A stretch of DNA of 64,000 nt from Rothia aerolata (GCF_014635585.1 NZ_BMDC01000001.1:248001-312000), one strand, 5' to 3'. Shown: positions 11,579 through 21,230, numbered from the stretch's first letter. Numbers and translations are program-made. Notes: generated by a model not told the origin, from the letters alone.

Positions 11579-11612
11579 GGGCGGCTCCCAGCTGGGAGCC
11601 GCCCGCTTCTTT
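11579..11612. terminator. bidirectional terminator secG / pgl
   Basis: Perfect palindromic stem GGGCGGCTCCCAG / CTGGGAGCCGCCC followed by CTTCTTTTAT on the plus strand; on the minus strand it is followed by GGTTCTTTTG. Serves the convergent secG and pgl. Confidence 0.9.
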
Positions 11613-11629
11613 TATGTTTTGAAGCAGAC

Positions 11630-12397
11630 CTAGGCTGTCAGTGAATCCTCGGTGGCGAGAACGAGGGTCTCAGCCAGACCTCGGGCACCGGCAGCCGGGG
11701 TCTCGGTGAGTACCTCGCCCACCAGCTGCTCGTCGGAGAGCTTGGCGGCCTCGGTCAGGCGGGCGGTTGCCTCTGCCTTATCAGATCCGGCGATCAAGAA
11801 CCAGATCCTCTGGGAAGCCCGAATCACCGGCAGGGTCAGCGAAACCCGGGTCGGCGGAGGCTTGGGGGAGTCGTGGATAGCAAGAGCAACCCCCTCCCGG
11901 AGATGGATTTCTTCCCGGTGGGGGAAGAGCGAGGCGATATGACCGTCTGGCCCCATGCCCAGCAGGGTGAGGTCGAAGACCGGAGCGGCGTCGTCCTTCT
12001 CCGCATACTCAGCCAACTCAGCGGCGTAGGCCTGCGCCGCAGCCTCGGGAGTCTCGAAGGTATCGGTTGAACCCATGATGTGCAGGTTCTTCGCCGGAAT
12101 GTCGAGCTGAGAGAGCAGGGCATCCTTTGCCTGCTGTTCGTTGCGGTCTTCGTGACCAGCTGCAACAAAGCGCTCGTCAGACCACCAGAAGTGAACCTTG
12201 CTAAAGTCAACCTCTGAAAGCCGGGGGTGCCGGGCCAGCTCGGCAAGAACAGCGATACCCATGCTTCCGCCGGTGAGCGAAATGTGGGCCAGGGGCTTTT
12301 CTGCCAGGGTTGAAGTCAGCACCTCAAAGATACGCTGGGCAGCGGAAACACCCAGCTCAGCCTTGTCCGCGTGGCGGATTACCTGGGGCTTAGGCAT
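11630..12397 (-). CDS. pgl: 6-phosphogluconolactonase
   Basis: 255 aa, start MPKPQVIRHAD supported by GGAGG upstream; a longer frame exists but would overlap opcA further. Motifs SLTGGSMG, VHFWWSDERFV and LLGMGPDGHIASLFP are diagnostic of the NagB-like DevB/Pgl family that hydrolyses 6-phosphogluconolactone. Last gene of the minus-strand tkt-tal-zwf-opcA-pgl operon; its start overlaps the opcA end by 8 nt, suggesting translational coupling. Confidence 0.96.
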   Translation of the reverse strand: MPKPQVIRHADKAELGVSAAQRIFEVLTSTLAEKPLAHISLTGGSMGIAVLAELARHPRLSEVDFSKVHFWWSDERFVAAGHEDRNEQQAKDALLSQLDIPAKNLHIMGSTDTFETPEAAAQAYAAELAEYAEKDDAAPVFDLTLLGMGPDGHIASLFPHREEIHLREGVALAIHDSPKPPPTRVSLTLPVIRASQRIWFLIAGSDKAEATARLTEAAKLSDEQLVGEVLTETPAAGARGLAETLVLATEDSLTA

Positions 12398-13385
12398 CGA
12401 AGACCTCCGTAAATTCAATTCCCTCGTCAAAGGTATCGTTCTCGCTGAGATCGACCACGATGTTGCCCGCCGGCAGAGCCTCGGTCATTACCTCGCCGTA
12501 GACCTCATCGGGGTCGAGACGGCGCAGCTCCTCGGCCAGGCACTCCGCCAGGGTACGAACCGGCAGAGCAATCTGCTGGTCAGGAGTGTCGGGAGAGCTG
12601 ACGGTGGCAATGTTATGGCCGGGGCGATCAATTACAATATCGCCGTCCTCGCGCTCGAGCACCACCCGGTAGAGGCCGCGCTCAGCGCTGGTGGTAGAGA
12701 GGGAAACCTTGGCCTGGAGCTTGTGCCCCAGCCAGGCACCCAGCAGAACCACCGAGGGCGACTTCGACGAACCGGATACCACCACGCGCTTGACCGGCGA
12801 GTAGGGCAGCTGATCTAGCATAGCCGCCAGCTGGATACGCCACAGGGTGAGGCGGATCCAGGCCAGGTCGGTATCACCGGCAACGTAGTTGTCGGAGAGT
12901 TTAGCCAGGGTAGGCATGGGGTCAGCCTGCCGAGCCGAGTCGGTAATCCGGCGCTGGGCAATCTTACCCACCGAGTGCTCTGCGGGGTTCTCAGGAACGG
13001 AATGCGGCCACCAGGCAACGATGGGGGAATCAGGCAGAAGCAGACCCGAAATCAAAGATTCGGTGGGTACCGCCGCGCGCCCCCAGCCCTCGAGCACAAT
13101 CAGTTCGGAGGCTCCGGCCTCGCCGCCAATTTCAAGCTCGGCATCCAGGCGGTCTTCGGCCTCGGGGTCATTGGCAACGTGCACGATAATACGGCAGGGG
13201 TGCTCGTGGGAGGCCCGCACCGCTGCCTCACGGGCAGCCGAGGAATGGCCGGGATCAGCCAGGATCACCAGGGTGAGAACCGAGCCAGAAGTGGTGGCAC
13301 CGGTAGCCTCGCGCAGACGGGAGACTTCTTTCTCAATCTGAATGGTCTGGGTGTTTTCAAGCTTCTTAATCACGGGCGCCTCCAT
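12390..13385 (-). CDS. opcA: OpcA, glucose-6-phosphate dehydrogenase assembly protein
   Basis: 331 aa, starting MEAPVIKKLEN, overlapping zwf by 16 nt and pgl by 8 nt. The sequence matches the actinobacterial/cyanobacterial OpcA family (VAWWPHSVPENP, IQLAAMLDQLPYSPV, VSGSSKSPSVVLLGAWL). OpcA is thought to be needed for assembly or redox control of Zwf. Overlaps on both sides make the operon continuous. Confidence 0.94.
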   Translation of the reverse strand: MEAPVIKKLENTQTIQIEKEVSRLREATGATTSGSVLTLVILADPGHSSAAREAAVRASHEHPCRIIVHVANDPEAEDRLDAELEIGGEAGASELIVLEGWGRAAVPTESLISGLLLPDSPIVAWWPHSVPENPAEHSVGKIAQRRITDSARQADPMPTLAKLSDNYVAGDTDLAWIRLTLWRIQLAAMLDQLPYSPVKRVVVSGSSKSPSVVLLGAWLGHKLQAKVSLSTTSAERGLYRVVLEREDGDIVIDRPGHNIATVSSPDTPDQQIALPVRTLAECLAEELRRLDPDEVYGEVMTEALPAGNIVVDLSENDTFDEGIEFTEVFDA

Positions 13386-14899
13386 TCGCGGCCATCGCGT
13401 GCCAACAGATCGTAGGAGGATTCGGGGCCCCAGGAGCCGGGCTCATAGGGCTCGGGCTTAATCTGGTGCTGCTCCCAGTATTCCTCAAAGGGGTCAAGAA
13501 TCTTCCAGGAAAGCTCCACTTCCTCGTGACGGGGGAAGAGCGGCGGCTCACCCAGCAGAACGTCCAGAATCAACCGCTCGTAGGCCTCGGGCGACTCTTC
13601 GGTGAAGGAGTGGGTGTAGCCGAAGTCCATGTTAACGTTGCGAATTTCGTTCTGGGTACCGGGAACCTTGGAGGCAAAGCGAATGGTCATACCCTCGTTG
13701 GGCTGCACCCGAATCACGATTGCGTTCTGGCCCGAATCTTCGTTGTTATCGAAGAGCAGGTTGGGCGACTTCTTGAAGACCAGGGCGATTTCGGTCACCC
13801 GGCGGCCCAGGCGCTTACCGGTGCGCAGGTAGAAGGGAACACCAGACCAGCGGCGGGTGTTGATACCCACCTTGATCGCGGCGAAGGTCTCGGTGCGGGA
13901 ATCTGCCGGAATATCCTTCTCATCGAAGAAGCCATTGACTTCCTCACCGCCCTGGTAACCCGAGGTGTACTGGCCCACCGCAAAGGACTGCGAGAGGTCC
14001 TCGGGTAGCACAACAGCCTCCAGAACCTTCTCTTTTTCAGCCCGCATGTGGGAGGCATTGAAGCTGATGGGTTCTTCCATAGCGGTTAGCGCCAGAAGCT
14101 GTAGCAGGTGGTTCTGAATGACGTCGCGGGCCGCACCCACGCCGTCATAGTAGCCCGCGCGGGAGCCGATACCGAAGGGCTCCGCCATGGTAATTTGCAC
14201 GTGGTCAATGTGGTTGGCGTTCCACACCGGCTCAAACATCTGGTTGGCAAAGCGCAGAGCCAGCAGGTTCTGCACGGTTTCCTTACCCAGGTAGTGGTCA
14301 ATACGGAAGACCGAATCGGCGGGGAAAACCTCCTCAACAATGGAGTTCAGCTCGCGGGCCGATTCCAGGTTGTGGCCGAAGGGCTTCTCGATCACCACGC
14401 GGCGCCAGCTCTTATCTTCGCGAGACGCCAGGCCGTGGGCCGAGAGCTGCTTGAGCACCTTTTCAAAAGCCTTGGGCGGAATGGAGAGGTAAAAAGCGTG
14501 GTTGCCCTGGGTACCGCGGGTTTCCTCCAGCTCGGCCAGGGTAGCCTTGAGGTTTTCGTAAGCCTGATCGTCGTCAAAGGCGCCCTGCACAAAACGAATA
14601 CCGGTGGCGAACTGGTTCCAGACATCTTCGCGGAAGGTAGTGCGGGAGTGAGCCTCCACCGATTCACGCACCTGCTGGCGGAAGTCGTCGTCCGACCAAT
14701 CGCGGCGACCGAAGCCCACCATCGAGAAGCTGGGCGGCAGTAGGCCGCGGTTGACCAAATCGTAGACGGCGGGTAGTAGCTTCTTGCGCGCCAGGTCGCC
14801 GGTCACGCCAAAGAACACCAGGGCGCTGGGGCCTGCAACACGAGAAAGCCTGCGATCACGGGGATCCCGCAGGGGGTTCTTCTCTTGACTGTTTGACAC
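13370..14899 (-). CDS. zwf: glucose-6-phosphate 1-dehydrogenase
   Basis: 509 aa. NADP-binding GVTGDLARKKL near residue 32 and the active-site block RIDHYLGKE near residue 195, with EKPFGHNL before it. Catalyses the first oxidative pentose-phosphate step, feeding pgl downstream. Length normal. It is separated from tal upstream by 131 nt holding an inverted repeat. Confidence 0.97.
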   Translation of the reverse strand: MSNSQEKNPLRDPRDRRLSRVAGPSALVFFGVTGDLARKKLLPAVYDLVNRGLLPPSFSMVGFGRRDWSDDDFRQQVRESVEAHSRTTFREDVWNQFATGIRFVQGAFDDDQAYENLKATLAELEETRGTQGNHAFYLSIPPKAFEKVLKQLSAHGLASREDKSWRRVVIEKPFGHNLESARELNSIVEEVFPADSVFRIDHYLGKETVQNLLALRFANQMFEPVWNANHIDHVQITMAEPFGIGSRAGYYDGVGAARDVIQNHLLQLLALTAMEEPISFNASHMRAEKEKVLEAVVLPEDLSQSFAVGQYTSGYQGGEEVNGFFDEKDIPADSRTETFAAIKVGINTRRWSGVPFYLRTGKRLGRRVTEIALVFKKSPNLLFDNNEDSGQNAIVIRVQPNEGMTIRFASKVPGTQNEIRNVNMDFGYTHSFTEESPEAYERLILDVLLGEPPLFPRHEEVELSWKILDPFEEYWEQHQIKPEPYEPGSWGPESSYDLLARDGREWRRP

Positions 14900-14935
14900 A
14901 GTAAATCCTTAGAAATGATAAGGGGTTTTTATACG

Positions 14936-14980
14936 CCAGCCGGCGGTGCCCGTTGCTCATCAACGGCCACCGCCAGCTGG
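14936..14980. repeat. inverted repeat between tal and zwf
   Basis: Arms CCAGC(C)GGCGGTG and CACCGCC(A)GCTGG enclose a further small stem (CCGTTG..CAACGG). It lies in the operon between tal and zwf without a T-run on the minus strand, so it more likely shapes mRNA stability than stops transcription. Confidence 0.55.
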
Positions 14981-15030
14981 AATCACGGGCTGCTGAATAT
15001 CAGCTTGCCCCTCTTCAAAATCACTCCGAT

Positions 15031-16134
15031 CTAGGCTGAGGCCAGGGCAGAACGAACGGTTTCAAGCAGCTCGTCCCAGGAGGCCTCGAACTTTTCCAGA
15101 CCCTCGTCTTCGAGCTTCTTGACTACCTGGTTGTAGGAGACTCCAACCGCCTCAATATCGTTGAGAATCTTCTCGGATTCATCGTAGGTGCCGGTTACGG
15201 TGTCGCCGGTAACCTCGCCGGATTCAGCGAAAGCGTTGAGGGTCTTCTCGGGAACGGTGTTCACGGTGTTCTCCGCTACCAGGCCCGAAACGTAGAGGTC
15301 AGCCGGCAGGGAAGGATCCTTGGTACCGGTGGATGCCCAGAGCGGGCGCTGCACGTTGGCGCCGGCAGCAGCCAGACGCTCCCAGCGCTCGGAGGAGAAT
15401 TCCTCTTCAAAGACCTGGTAGGCCAGGCGGGCGTTGGCCAAACCTGCCTTGGACTTGAGAGCCTTAGCCTCTTCGGTACCAATCTTCTCTAGCTGGGCAT
15501 CGACCTCGGAGTCCACGCGGGAGATGAAGAATGAGGCCACCGAGTGAATCTTCGAGAGGTCCTTACCGTTCTCCAGCGCCTGCTCCAGACCGCGCATGAA
15601 AGCGTTGATGACGGCGCGGTAGCGCTCCAGCGAGAAGATGAGGGTGACGTTAACCGAGATGCCCTCAGCCAGGGTGTCAGCAATCGGCTGAAGACCCTCT
15701 TCGGTGGCGGGAATCTTAATCATCACGTTCTCGCGGTCTACCTGGGCAGCCAGCTTCTTCGCCATGGTGGCGGTATCTTCAGACTTGCGGGCCAGGCGGG
15801 GGTCAACCTCAATGGAAACCCGGCCGTCGCGACCCTGGGTGGAGTTGAAGATGGGTGCGAAGACGTCGCAGGCCTCGCGCACGTCGTCGGTCATAATCTC
15901 AAAGACGGCGTCCTCAAGGTCGGTACCGGCGGCAGCCAGCTCCTTGACCTGCTCTGCATAGGCCTCGCCGTTAGACAGGGCACCGGCGAAGATGGTGGGG
16001 TTGGTGGTCACACCCACCACGTTCTTGTCTTTAATCAGTTCCTGCAGGTTACCGGTGGTCAGACGCTCGCGGGAGAGGTCGTCGAACCAGAGGGAAACTC
16101 CTGCATCGGAAATTTTCTGAGTTGAAGTAGTCAA
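15031..16134 (-). CDS. tal: transaldolase
   Basis: 367 aa. The TTG at 16134 ([10 protein letters not shown]) is preferred because AAGGA lies 9 nt before it; an upstream in-frame TTG has no spacer. Motifs [13 protein letters not shown] and [12 protein letters not shown] (Schiff-base Lys) mark the long actinobacterial transaldolase. Transfers dihydroxyacetone units in the non-oxidative pentose phosphate branch. 12 nt downstream of tkt. Confidence 0.96.
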   Translation of the reverse strand: MTTSTQKISDAGVSLWFDDLSRERLTTGNLQELIKDKNVVGVTTNPTIFAGALSNGEAYAEQVKELAAAGTDLEDAVFEIMTDDVREACDVFAPIFNSTQGRDGRVSIEVDPRLARKSEDTATMAKKLAAQVDRENVMIKIPATEEGLQPIADTLAEGISVNVTLIFSLERYRAVINAFMRGLEQALENGKDLSKIHSVASFFISRVDSEVDAQLEKIGTEEAKALKSKAGLANARLAYQVFEEEFSSERWERLAAAGANVQRPLWASTGTKDPSLPADLYVSGLVAENTVNTVPEKTLNAFAESGEVTGDTVTGTYDESEKILNDIEAVGVSYNQVVKKLEDEGLEKFEASWDELLETVRSALASA

Positions 16135-16146
16135 AACTATCAATCC

Positions 16147-18258
16147 TTACTTGGCAGCTTCAATGGATTCTTCGGCAGCGGCAACAACTGCCTCTGCGGT
16201 AATACCGAATTCCTGGTAGAGGCGCTCAGCCGAGCCCGAAGCACCGTAGTGCTCCAGCGAAACCGCCCGGCCGGCGTCGCCCAGAATGTCGTTCCAGCTC
16301 ATGCGGGCACCGGCTTCAACGGTAACTCGAGCCCTAATATCTGAAGGAATAACTGACTCGCGGTATTCCTTAGATTCGGCATCAAACCACTCGCGCGAAG
16401 GCATGGAGACCACGCGGGCCTTAATACCCTTCTCAGCCAGCTGCTTGCGGCCCTCTACGGCAATTTCAACCTCTGAGCCGGTAGCAATCAGAATGACGTC
16501 GGGGGTGCCCTCGGTATCGGCCAGCACGTAGGCACCGCGGGCAACACCCTCGGCAGAGGCGAACTTCTCACCCTCGGCACCGGGATGGAGATCCTCGCGG
16601 GGGAAGGTGGTCAGACCCTGGCGGGAAAGCACAATACCAGCCGGGTGGTCGCTAATCTCCAGCATCTTGCGCCAGGCAACCGAAACCTCATTCGCATCAG
16701 CCGGACGGACGACGTCCAGGTTAGGAATCGCGCGCAGGGCAGAGAGATGCTCCACAGGCTGGTGGGTGGGGCCGTCTTCACCCAGACCGATGGAGTCGTG
16801 GGTCCAGACAAAGATGCTGGGCACGCCCATCAGCGCTGCCAGACGAATGGCGGGGCGCTGGTAGTCGGAGAAGGTGAGGAAGGTGCCGTTGAAGGCGCGG
16901 GTGGGGGAAGAGAGCACAATGCCGTTGGTAATAGCGGCGGCTGCGTGCTCACGGATACCGAAGTGCAGCACCCGGCCGTAGGGGCTAGCCGACCAGTTCT
17001 TGGTGGAACGGGAGGCGGGGTTGAAGGACTCGCCGTCTTCAATGGTGGTGTTGTTGGAGCCGGCCAAGTCGGCAGAACCGCCCCAGAGCTCGGGCATGGT
17101 GTTAGCGATAGCGTTAATCACCTTGCCGGAAGCAGCGCGGGTGGCCAGGTTATCGCCGACCTCAAAGGTGGGGAAGGCCTCAGCAAAGCCCTCGGGAAGT
17201 TCACCGGCGGTCAGGCGCGCGTAGAGAGCAGCCTTCTCGGGGTTGGCTGACTTCCACTGCTCGAACTTCTCGTTCCACTGGGCGTGTGCTTCTGCACCGC
17301 GAGCCTTTGACTGGCGGGTGTAGTCGAGAATGTCCTGGTCAATGTGGAAGTTCTTCTCGGTATCAAAACCAAGAATCTTCTTCACCGCAGCAACCTCGTC
17401 TGCACCCAGCTTTGAACCGTGGATACCGCCGGTGTTCTGCTTGTTGGGGGCGGGCCAACCAATGATGGTGCGCAGCTCAATGATGGAGGGCTTATCGGTG
17501 ACCTTCTTGGCTGCGGCGATGGCATCGTAGAGAGCCTCGACGTCTTCCTTGTATTCTCCACCGGCAGTCCAGTCTACGCGGGCGGTATCCCAACCGTAGG
17601 CCTCGTAGCGCTTAAGAACATCCTCGGTGAAGGAAACATCGGTGTCATCTTCAATAGAGATGTGGTTGCGGTCGAAGATAACAATCAGGTTGCCCAGCTC
17701 CTGGTGACCGGCCAGCGAGGAAGCCTCGGAGGTAACGCCCTCTTCAACATCGCCCTCAGAAGCAATGGTGTAGATGGTGTGGTCGAAGGGGGAGGTGCCC
17801 TCGGGAGCCTCGGGGTCGAAGAGGCCGCGCATACGGCGCTGAGCGTAGGCAAAGCCCACAGCGGTAGCCAGACCCTGGCCCAGGGGGCCGGTAGTAACCT
17901 CAACACCCTTGGTGTGACCGTACTCGGGGTGGCCGGGAGTGAGCGAACCGAACTTACGCAGCTCCTCAATATCCTTCATCTCAAGACCGTAGCCGTTGAG
18001 GAAGAGCTGCAGGTAGGCGGTCAGAGAAGAGTGACCGGGGGAGAGAATAAAACGGTCGCGGCCGGGCCAGCGATCGTCAGCAGGGTCGTGGTTCATCACC
18101 TTCTGGTAGAGAAGATGGGCAACAGGAGCAAGAGACATAGCGGTACCGGGGTGGCCGTGACCGGCGTTCTCAACTGCATCGGCAACCAGCACGCGGGTGG
18201 TATCGACCGCGAGCTGATCTTTGTCGTTCCATTCCAGCTTGTTTTCAAGATTTGGCAC
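16147..18258 (-). CDS. tkt: transketolase
   Basis: 703 aa. Start is taken at GTG 18258 (reads MPNLENKLEW) with AAAGGA 8 nt upstream; a longer frame has no ribosome site. Thiamine-diphosphate motif GDVEEGVTSEASSLAGH, substrate residues GHPGTAMSLAP and HDSIGLGEDGPTHQP are present. First gene of the minus-strand pentose phosphate operon. Confidence 0.97.
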   Translation of the reverse strand: MPNLENKLEWNDKDQLAVDTTRVLVADAVENAGHGHPGTAMSLAPVAHLLYQKVMNHDPADDRWPGRDRFILSPGHSSLTAYLQLFLNGYGLEMKDIEELRKFGSLTPGHPEYGHTKGVEVTTGPLGQGLATAVGFAYAQRRMRGLFDPEAPEGTSPFDHTIYTIASEGDVEEGVTSEASSLAGHQELGNLIVIFDRNHISIEDDTDVSFTEDVLKRYEAYGWDTARVDWTAGGEYKEDVEALYDAIAAAKKVTDKPSIIELRTIIGWPAPNKQNTGGIHGSKLGADEVAAVKKILGFDTEKNFHIDQDILDYTRQSKARGAEAHAQWNEKFEQWKSANPEKAALYARLTAGELPEGFAEAFPTFEVGDNLATRAASGKVINAIANTMPELWGGSADLAGSNNTTIEDGESFNPASRSTKNWSASPYGRVLHFGIREHAAAAITNGIVLSSPTRAFNGTFLTFSDYQRPAIRLAALMGVPSIFVWTHDSIGLGEDGPTHQPVEHLSALRAIPNLDVVRPADANEVSVAWRKMLEISDHPAGIVLSRQGLTTFPREDLHPGAEGEKFASAEGVARGAYVLADTEGTPDVILIATGSEVEIAVEGRKQLAEKGIKARVVSMPSREWFDAESKEYRESVIPSDIRARVTVEAGARMSWNDILGDAGRAVSLEHYGASGSAERLYQEFGITAEAVVAAAEESIEAAK

Positions 18259-18614
18259 GTTTAAGTTCCTTTCTGTACTGACACCAGAATAAAACAAAAA
18301 ACCAAGCGAAAACTTATTCAGTTTAAAATCGGCTGACCGTGAAACTCTTGACTACTTCACCATTAGGAATCAAGCGGTAAAAGGTATAGGATTATCTTGA
18401 CTTTTTGTTCATTTGTCGTGCTTAAAAATGGCTGAAGATGGCGGTGCTCGGAAGCATCGCCAGCTGGCTAGGGCAACGGTTGAACAGATGTGCATTTTTC
18501 CGCAGTACGAAGCCCTCGCGTGTCTATCAAGCAACACGGGGTAACTCTGGTGGGCTAGTGCACAAATGTCTAGACAGTATTGCACACAACGATCTCGGTA
18601 GGAGCCCAACTTTA
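18259..18614. other. divergent intergenic region tkt / ctaB
   Basis: 356 bases between divergent genes. AT-rich near tkt (promoter-like TTGACT and TATAGGAT words), then a G+C-richer part. The ctaB frame is open back to 18438, giving 59 extra codons, but these have no family match and no ribosome site. A 28-bp palindrome lies at 18558-18585. Confidence 0.5.
18558..18585. promoter_or_regulatory. palindrome upstream of ctaB, possible operator
   Basis: Outer GTGCA / TGCAC arms surround a perfect 10-bp core TGTCTAGACA. It lies 30 nt before the proposed ctaB GTG start, a position suiting a regulator of heme O synthesis. No known regulator motif is recognised. Confidence 0.4.
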
Positions 18615-19598
18615 GTGAAGGGTTTTAACGCGAACAACGTGCTGGAAGCCGATACCCCCGCCCCGGCAGAGGTATCTCAGCAACCAGAAAAAATTAGCCT
18701 CAAGCGCAAGATCAAAGCCTTTGTGATGCTGACTAAGCCTCAGGTCATTGAGCTCCTCTTGGTCACCACCGCACCCACAATGATGTTTGCTGCCGGTGGT
18801 ATGCCCAGCTTTTGGCTAATTATCAACACCCTCATTGGCGGTGCCATGGCCGCCGGTGCCTCTGGCGCCTTTAACTGCTACATTGACCGCGAAGCAGACC
18901 GGTTGATGAAGCGTACCGAGAAGCGCCCGCTGGTTACCGGTGAACTGACCGACCGTGAAGCTCTCATCTTCGCCTGGGTGCTGGCAATTGTCTCGATCGC
19001 CTACCTGACCTTCTTGGTTAACCCCCTGGCGGGTGCCCTGGGTCTGGCCGCAATCCTGCTCTACGTCGTCTTCTACAGCCTCATCCTCAAGCGCCGCACC
19101 ACCCAGAACATCGTCTGGGGCGGCATTGCCGGTTGCATGCCCGTTCTCATCGGCTGGGCAGCCGTAGAAAACACCATCAGCTGGGCGGCAATCGTACTCT
19201 TCATGGTGATCTTCCTCTGGACCCCGCCGCACTACTGGCCCCTGTCTATGAAGTACGCCGAAGATTACCAGCGAGCCGGCATCCCCATGCTGGGAGCAAC
19301 CTCCAACGCCAAGAGTGTCTCGGTGCAGGTGGTGCTCTACAGCTGGGCAATGGTCATCTGCTCGCTGTTGCTGGTACCTATGGGGGGAGCTGGCTGGGTC
19401 TACACCGTCACCGCCCTGGTCGCTGGTTTATGGTTTATCTTCCAGTGCCACAAGCTCCACAACCTGGCCGTGGCTGAAAAGGCAACCAGCCGCACCGCAA
19501 TGACCGTCTTCCACGGTTCCATTACCTACCTCACCATTCTCTTCATCGCCCTGGCGATTGACCCCTTCGTGGGCTCGGCAGTGATGCCTCCGCTGTAG
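18615..19598 (+). CDS. ctaB: heme O synthase (protoheme IX farnesyltransferase)
   Basis: 327 aa from GTG 18615 with GGTAGGAG 10 nt upstream; the frame is open 177 nt further but that part looks non-coding. UbiA-family prenyltransferase: [15 protein letters not shown] near the first Asp-rich site and [14 protein letters not shown] near the second, with about eight hydrophobic helices. Adds farnesyl to heme B for cytochrome oxidase. Convergent with ctaA, which takes the next step. Confidence 0.95.
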   Translation: MKGFNANNVLEADTPAPAEVSQQPEKISLKRKIKAFVMLTKPQVIELLLVTTAPTMMFAAGGMPSFWLIINTLIGGAMAAGASGAFNCYIDREADRLMKRTEKRPLVTGELTDREALIFAWVLAIVSIAYLTFLVNPLAGALGLAAILLYVVFYSLILKRRTTQNIVWGGIAGCMPVLIGWAAVENTISWAAIVLFMVIFLWTPPHYWPLSMKYAEDYQRAGIPMLGATSNAKSVSVQVVLYSWAMVICSLLLVPMGGAGWVYTVTALVAGLWFIFQCHKLHNLAVAEKATSRTAMTVFHGSITYLTILFIALAIDPFVGSAVMPPL

Positions 19599-19716
19599 AC
19601 ATTCTTGTTTCGATGGGGGCTTCGCTCAGCCGACCTCCCTTAAACGCACGCTTCGCGATTACGCTCACTCCTGAGTGCTCGCAAGCTCGCAGCCGTATCG
19701 CTCTGAAAGCCCAACC

Positions 19717-19774
19717 GTACAAGCAGGGTCCCTGAGTACAAGACAATACTTGTACTCAGGGACCCTGCTTGTAC
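19717..19774. repeat. 58-bp GTAC palindrome, copy 1
   Basis: Perfect inverted repeat with 26-nt arms and 6-nt loop. It fits GTAC-N15-GTAC-N12-GTAC-N15-GTAC exactly, and the two N15 segments are perfect complements (AAGCAGGGTCCCTGA and its partner). Confidence 0.95.
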
Positions 19775-19824
19775 CCTTGACTGCCCGGTAAGGACTAGCT
19801 TGTGCATTCCCCTGCTGAGATTTC

Positions 19825-19883
19825 ACGAGAGGCCATTTTTATACCGAAAATCTGCCTAAAACGGTATAGAAATGGCCTCTCGA
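19825..19883. repeat. 59-bp CCGA-type palindrome, copy 1
   Basis: Arms containing GAGAGGCCATTTTTATACCG and the matching right arm around a loop. The tetramers at the fixed spacing read ACGA, CCGA, ACGG, TCGA, i.e. CCGA or its complement with single changes, with N15-N13-N15 between them. A related copy lies at 49667. Confidence 0.75.
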
Positions 19884-19934
19884 GGAACCTTGGTGGAGAC
19901 AAGGTACAAGTTACTTCTTGCCGAACTATCTAAG

Positions 19935-19992
19935 GTACACATGAATTCCCTGGGCACATGTCTAGAAGTGTACTCAGGGAATTCATGTGTAC
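19935..19992. repeat. 58-bp GTAC palindrome, copy 2
   Basis: Fits the N15-N12-N15 layout with tetramers GTAC, GCAC, GTAC, GTAC. Arms contain ACATGAATTCCCTGG and its partner. Further GTAC words sit 27 nt outside each end (19904 and 20020 region), as also seen around the copy at 49775. Confidence 0.93.
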
Positions 19993-20043
19993 TGAGGGTC
20001 TAGCCGCGGGAATTTGTGTGTACCGAGAGCCTATTTCAGCTCT

Positions 20044-20085
20044 AAAAAATCCCCGGCTCTTAACAGAACCGGGGATTTCTTCTTA
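20044..20085. terminator. terminator of ctaA (possibly bidirectional)
   Basis: Stem AAATCCCCGG / CCGGGGATTT with 12-nt loop; minus-strand T-run follows the stem after ctaA, and the plus side also ends TTTCTTCTT. Confidence 0.85.
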
Positions 20086-20108
20086 GAGCTCGGTGAGCAG
20101 CGAGGAAC

Positions 20109-21206
20109 TTAGTTCTCAGCCCTCTCCAGCGCCCGCGAGCGCTTCTTTTGCGAACCCAGGGTGAACTGGCGTTCAATCAGTGCGCTGGCCGCCCAAATGA
20201 AGAGGCCCGAACCAATCAGGTGGAGCTCCACCAGTAGCACCGGCAGGCCGGTGAAGTACTGTGCGTAGCCCACCGCTGCCTGGAAGATCAGGGTGAAGAA
20301 GACCAGCAGGAGCGAAAAATTGAATGCCTTGGGCCAGCTGTACTTTTTCGTCAGCACAAAAAGTGCCACCAGAGTTGCGCAGTAAAGCCAGACGGTCAGC
20401 GAGTGGTTGCGGGTCACGAAAACCGGGTCGAAGGCGTGGCGGTGGGTCTCGGGGTCGCCTGCGTGGGGACCTGTGCCGGTGACCACGGTGCCCAAGAAGA
20501 CCAGGGCCGAGACCAGGACGACGCCCACCCAGCCCAGGCGCACCATCCAGAGGGATCCGTGCGGCGGCTCTGCTGAGGTAATGTCCTCATCTTCTCGGAA
20601 AGAGGGCTCGAAGCTACGCAGAAGACGGTTGAGCAGCACCGCGGCTACCGCAATCATGATTGCGGTGAGCACGTAGTGGGCTGTGACCATCCAGGGGTTG
20701 AGCCGCAGCCACACGGTCACCCCGCCCACAATAGCCTGGGCGATAATTCCCCAGAGCAGAATCAGGTTCAGGTTAAAGAGGTCGGCGTGCTTAAACTCTG
20801 CAAAACGCAGGCCCTTAAAGGCTTTGAGCTGGCTACCAAAAAGTAGTTTGCAGGTCTGCCAGAAGGTGATTTTCCGGCCCAGCACAATGCGAACGATGGC
20901 CAGAAAAGACAGGATGGTGACGGCCAGCAGGCCGAAGGTGAGCAGGCGGTTGCCGAACTCAATAGCGCCGTGGATACCCTGCTCGGGGGTGGTGGTCCAC
21001 TGGTCGCCGTTGCAGCGGGGCCAGGTAGAGCAGCCCAGACCTGATCCTGTCAGGCGCACGAGGCCGCCGGTCACAATGAGCATGATGTTGGCAATCACCA
21101 CGCCATAGGTGATGCCTTTGACCCAGCGGTTGTAGTGGCTGGGCATCAATTTATCCATGAAACTGGTGCCTGAAGCGGTCTCAGGCGTGAGCGTAGAGTG
21201 AGACAT
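20109..21206 (-). CDS. ctaA: heme A synthase
   Basis: 365 aa, ATG start MSHSTLTPE; an in-frame TTG lies 6 nt upstream. Multi-pass membrane protein with GGLVRLTGSGLGCSTWPRC near residues 48-66, holding the paired cysteines of the CtaA family, and conserved histidines (IHGAIEFGNR, TAHYVLTA, HRHAFDP, VELHLIG). Oxidises the heme O methyl group to heme A. Convergent with ctaB. Confidence 0.94.
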   Translation of the reverse strand: MSHSTLTPETASGTSFMDKLMPSHYNRWVKGITYGVVIANIMLIVTGGLVRLTGSGLGCSTWPRCNGDQWTTTPEQGIHGAIEFGNRLLTFGLLAVTILSFLAIVRIVLGRKITFWQTCKLLFGSQLKAFKGLRFAEFKHADLFNLNLILLWGIIAQAIVGGVTVWLRLNPWMVTAHYVLTAIMIAVAAVLLNRLLRSFEPSFREDEDITSAEPPHGSLWMVRLGWVGVVLVSALVFLGTVVTGTGPHAGDPETHRHAFDPVFVTRNHSLTVWLYCATLVALFVLTKKYSWPKAFNFSLLLVFFTLIFQAAVGYAQYFTGLPVLLVELHLIGSGLFIWAASALIERQFTLGSQKKRSRALERAEN

Positions 21207-21230
21207 AATCAACTCGTTCTAGTGTGTGTA

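Larger units (their letters stand above)
19599..20108. other. 510-bp repeat-rich region between convergent ctaB and ctaA
   Basis: No gene is supported. The region holds three 58-59 bp palindromes of one architecture at 19717, 19825 and 19935, spaced about 109 bp centre to centre, and the ctaA terminator at 20044. The first 115 bases contain G+C-rich sequence with short self-complementary words only. The block from about 19825 to 20035 is repeated at about 49667-49880. Confidence 0.8.

Noticed and set aside
18438-18614. N-terminal extension of ctaB by 59 codons
   Set aside because: The frame is open, but the extra part has no membrane or family features and no ribosome site; GTG 18615 has GGTAGGAG upstream.
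19717-19992. CRISPR-like array from three regularly spaced repeats
   Set aside because: The repeats differ in sequence, are long palindromes, and no cas gene is near.
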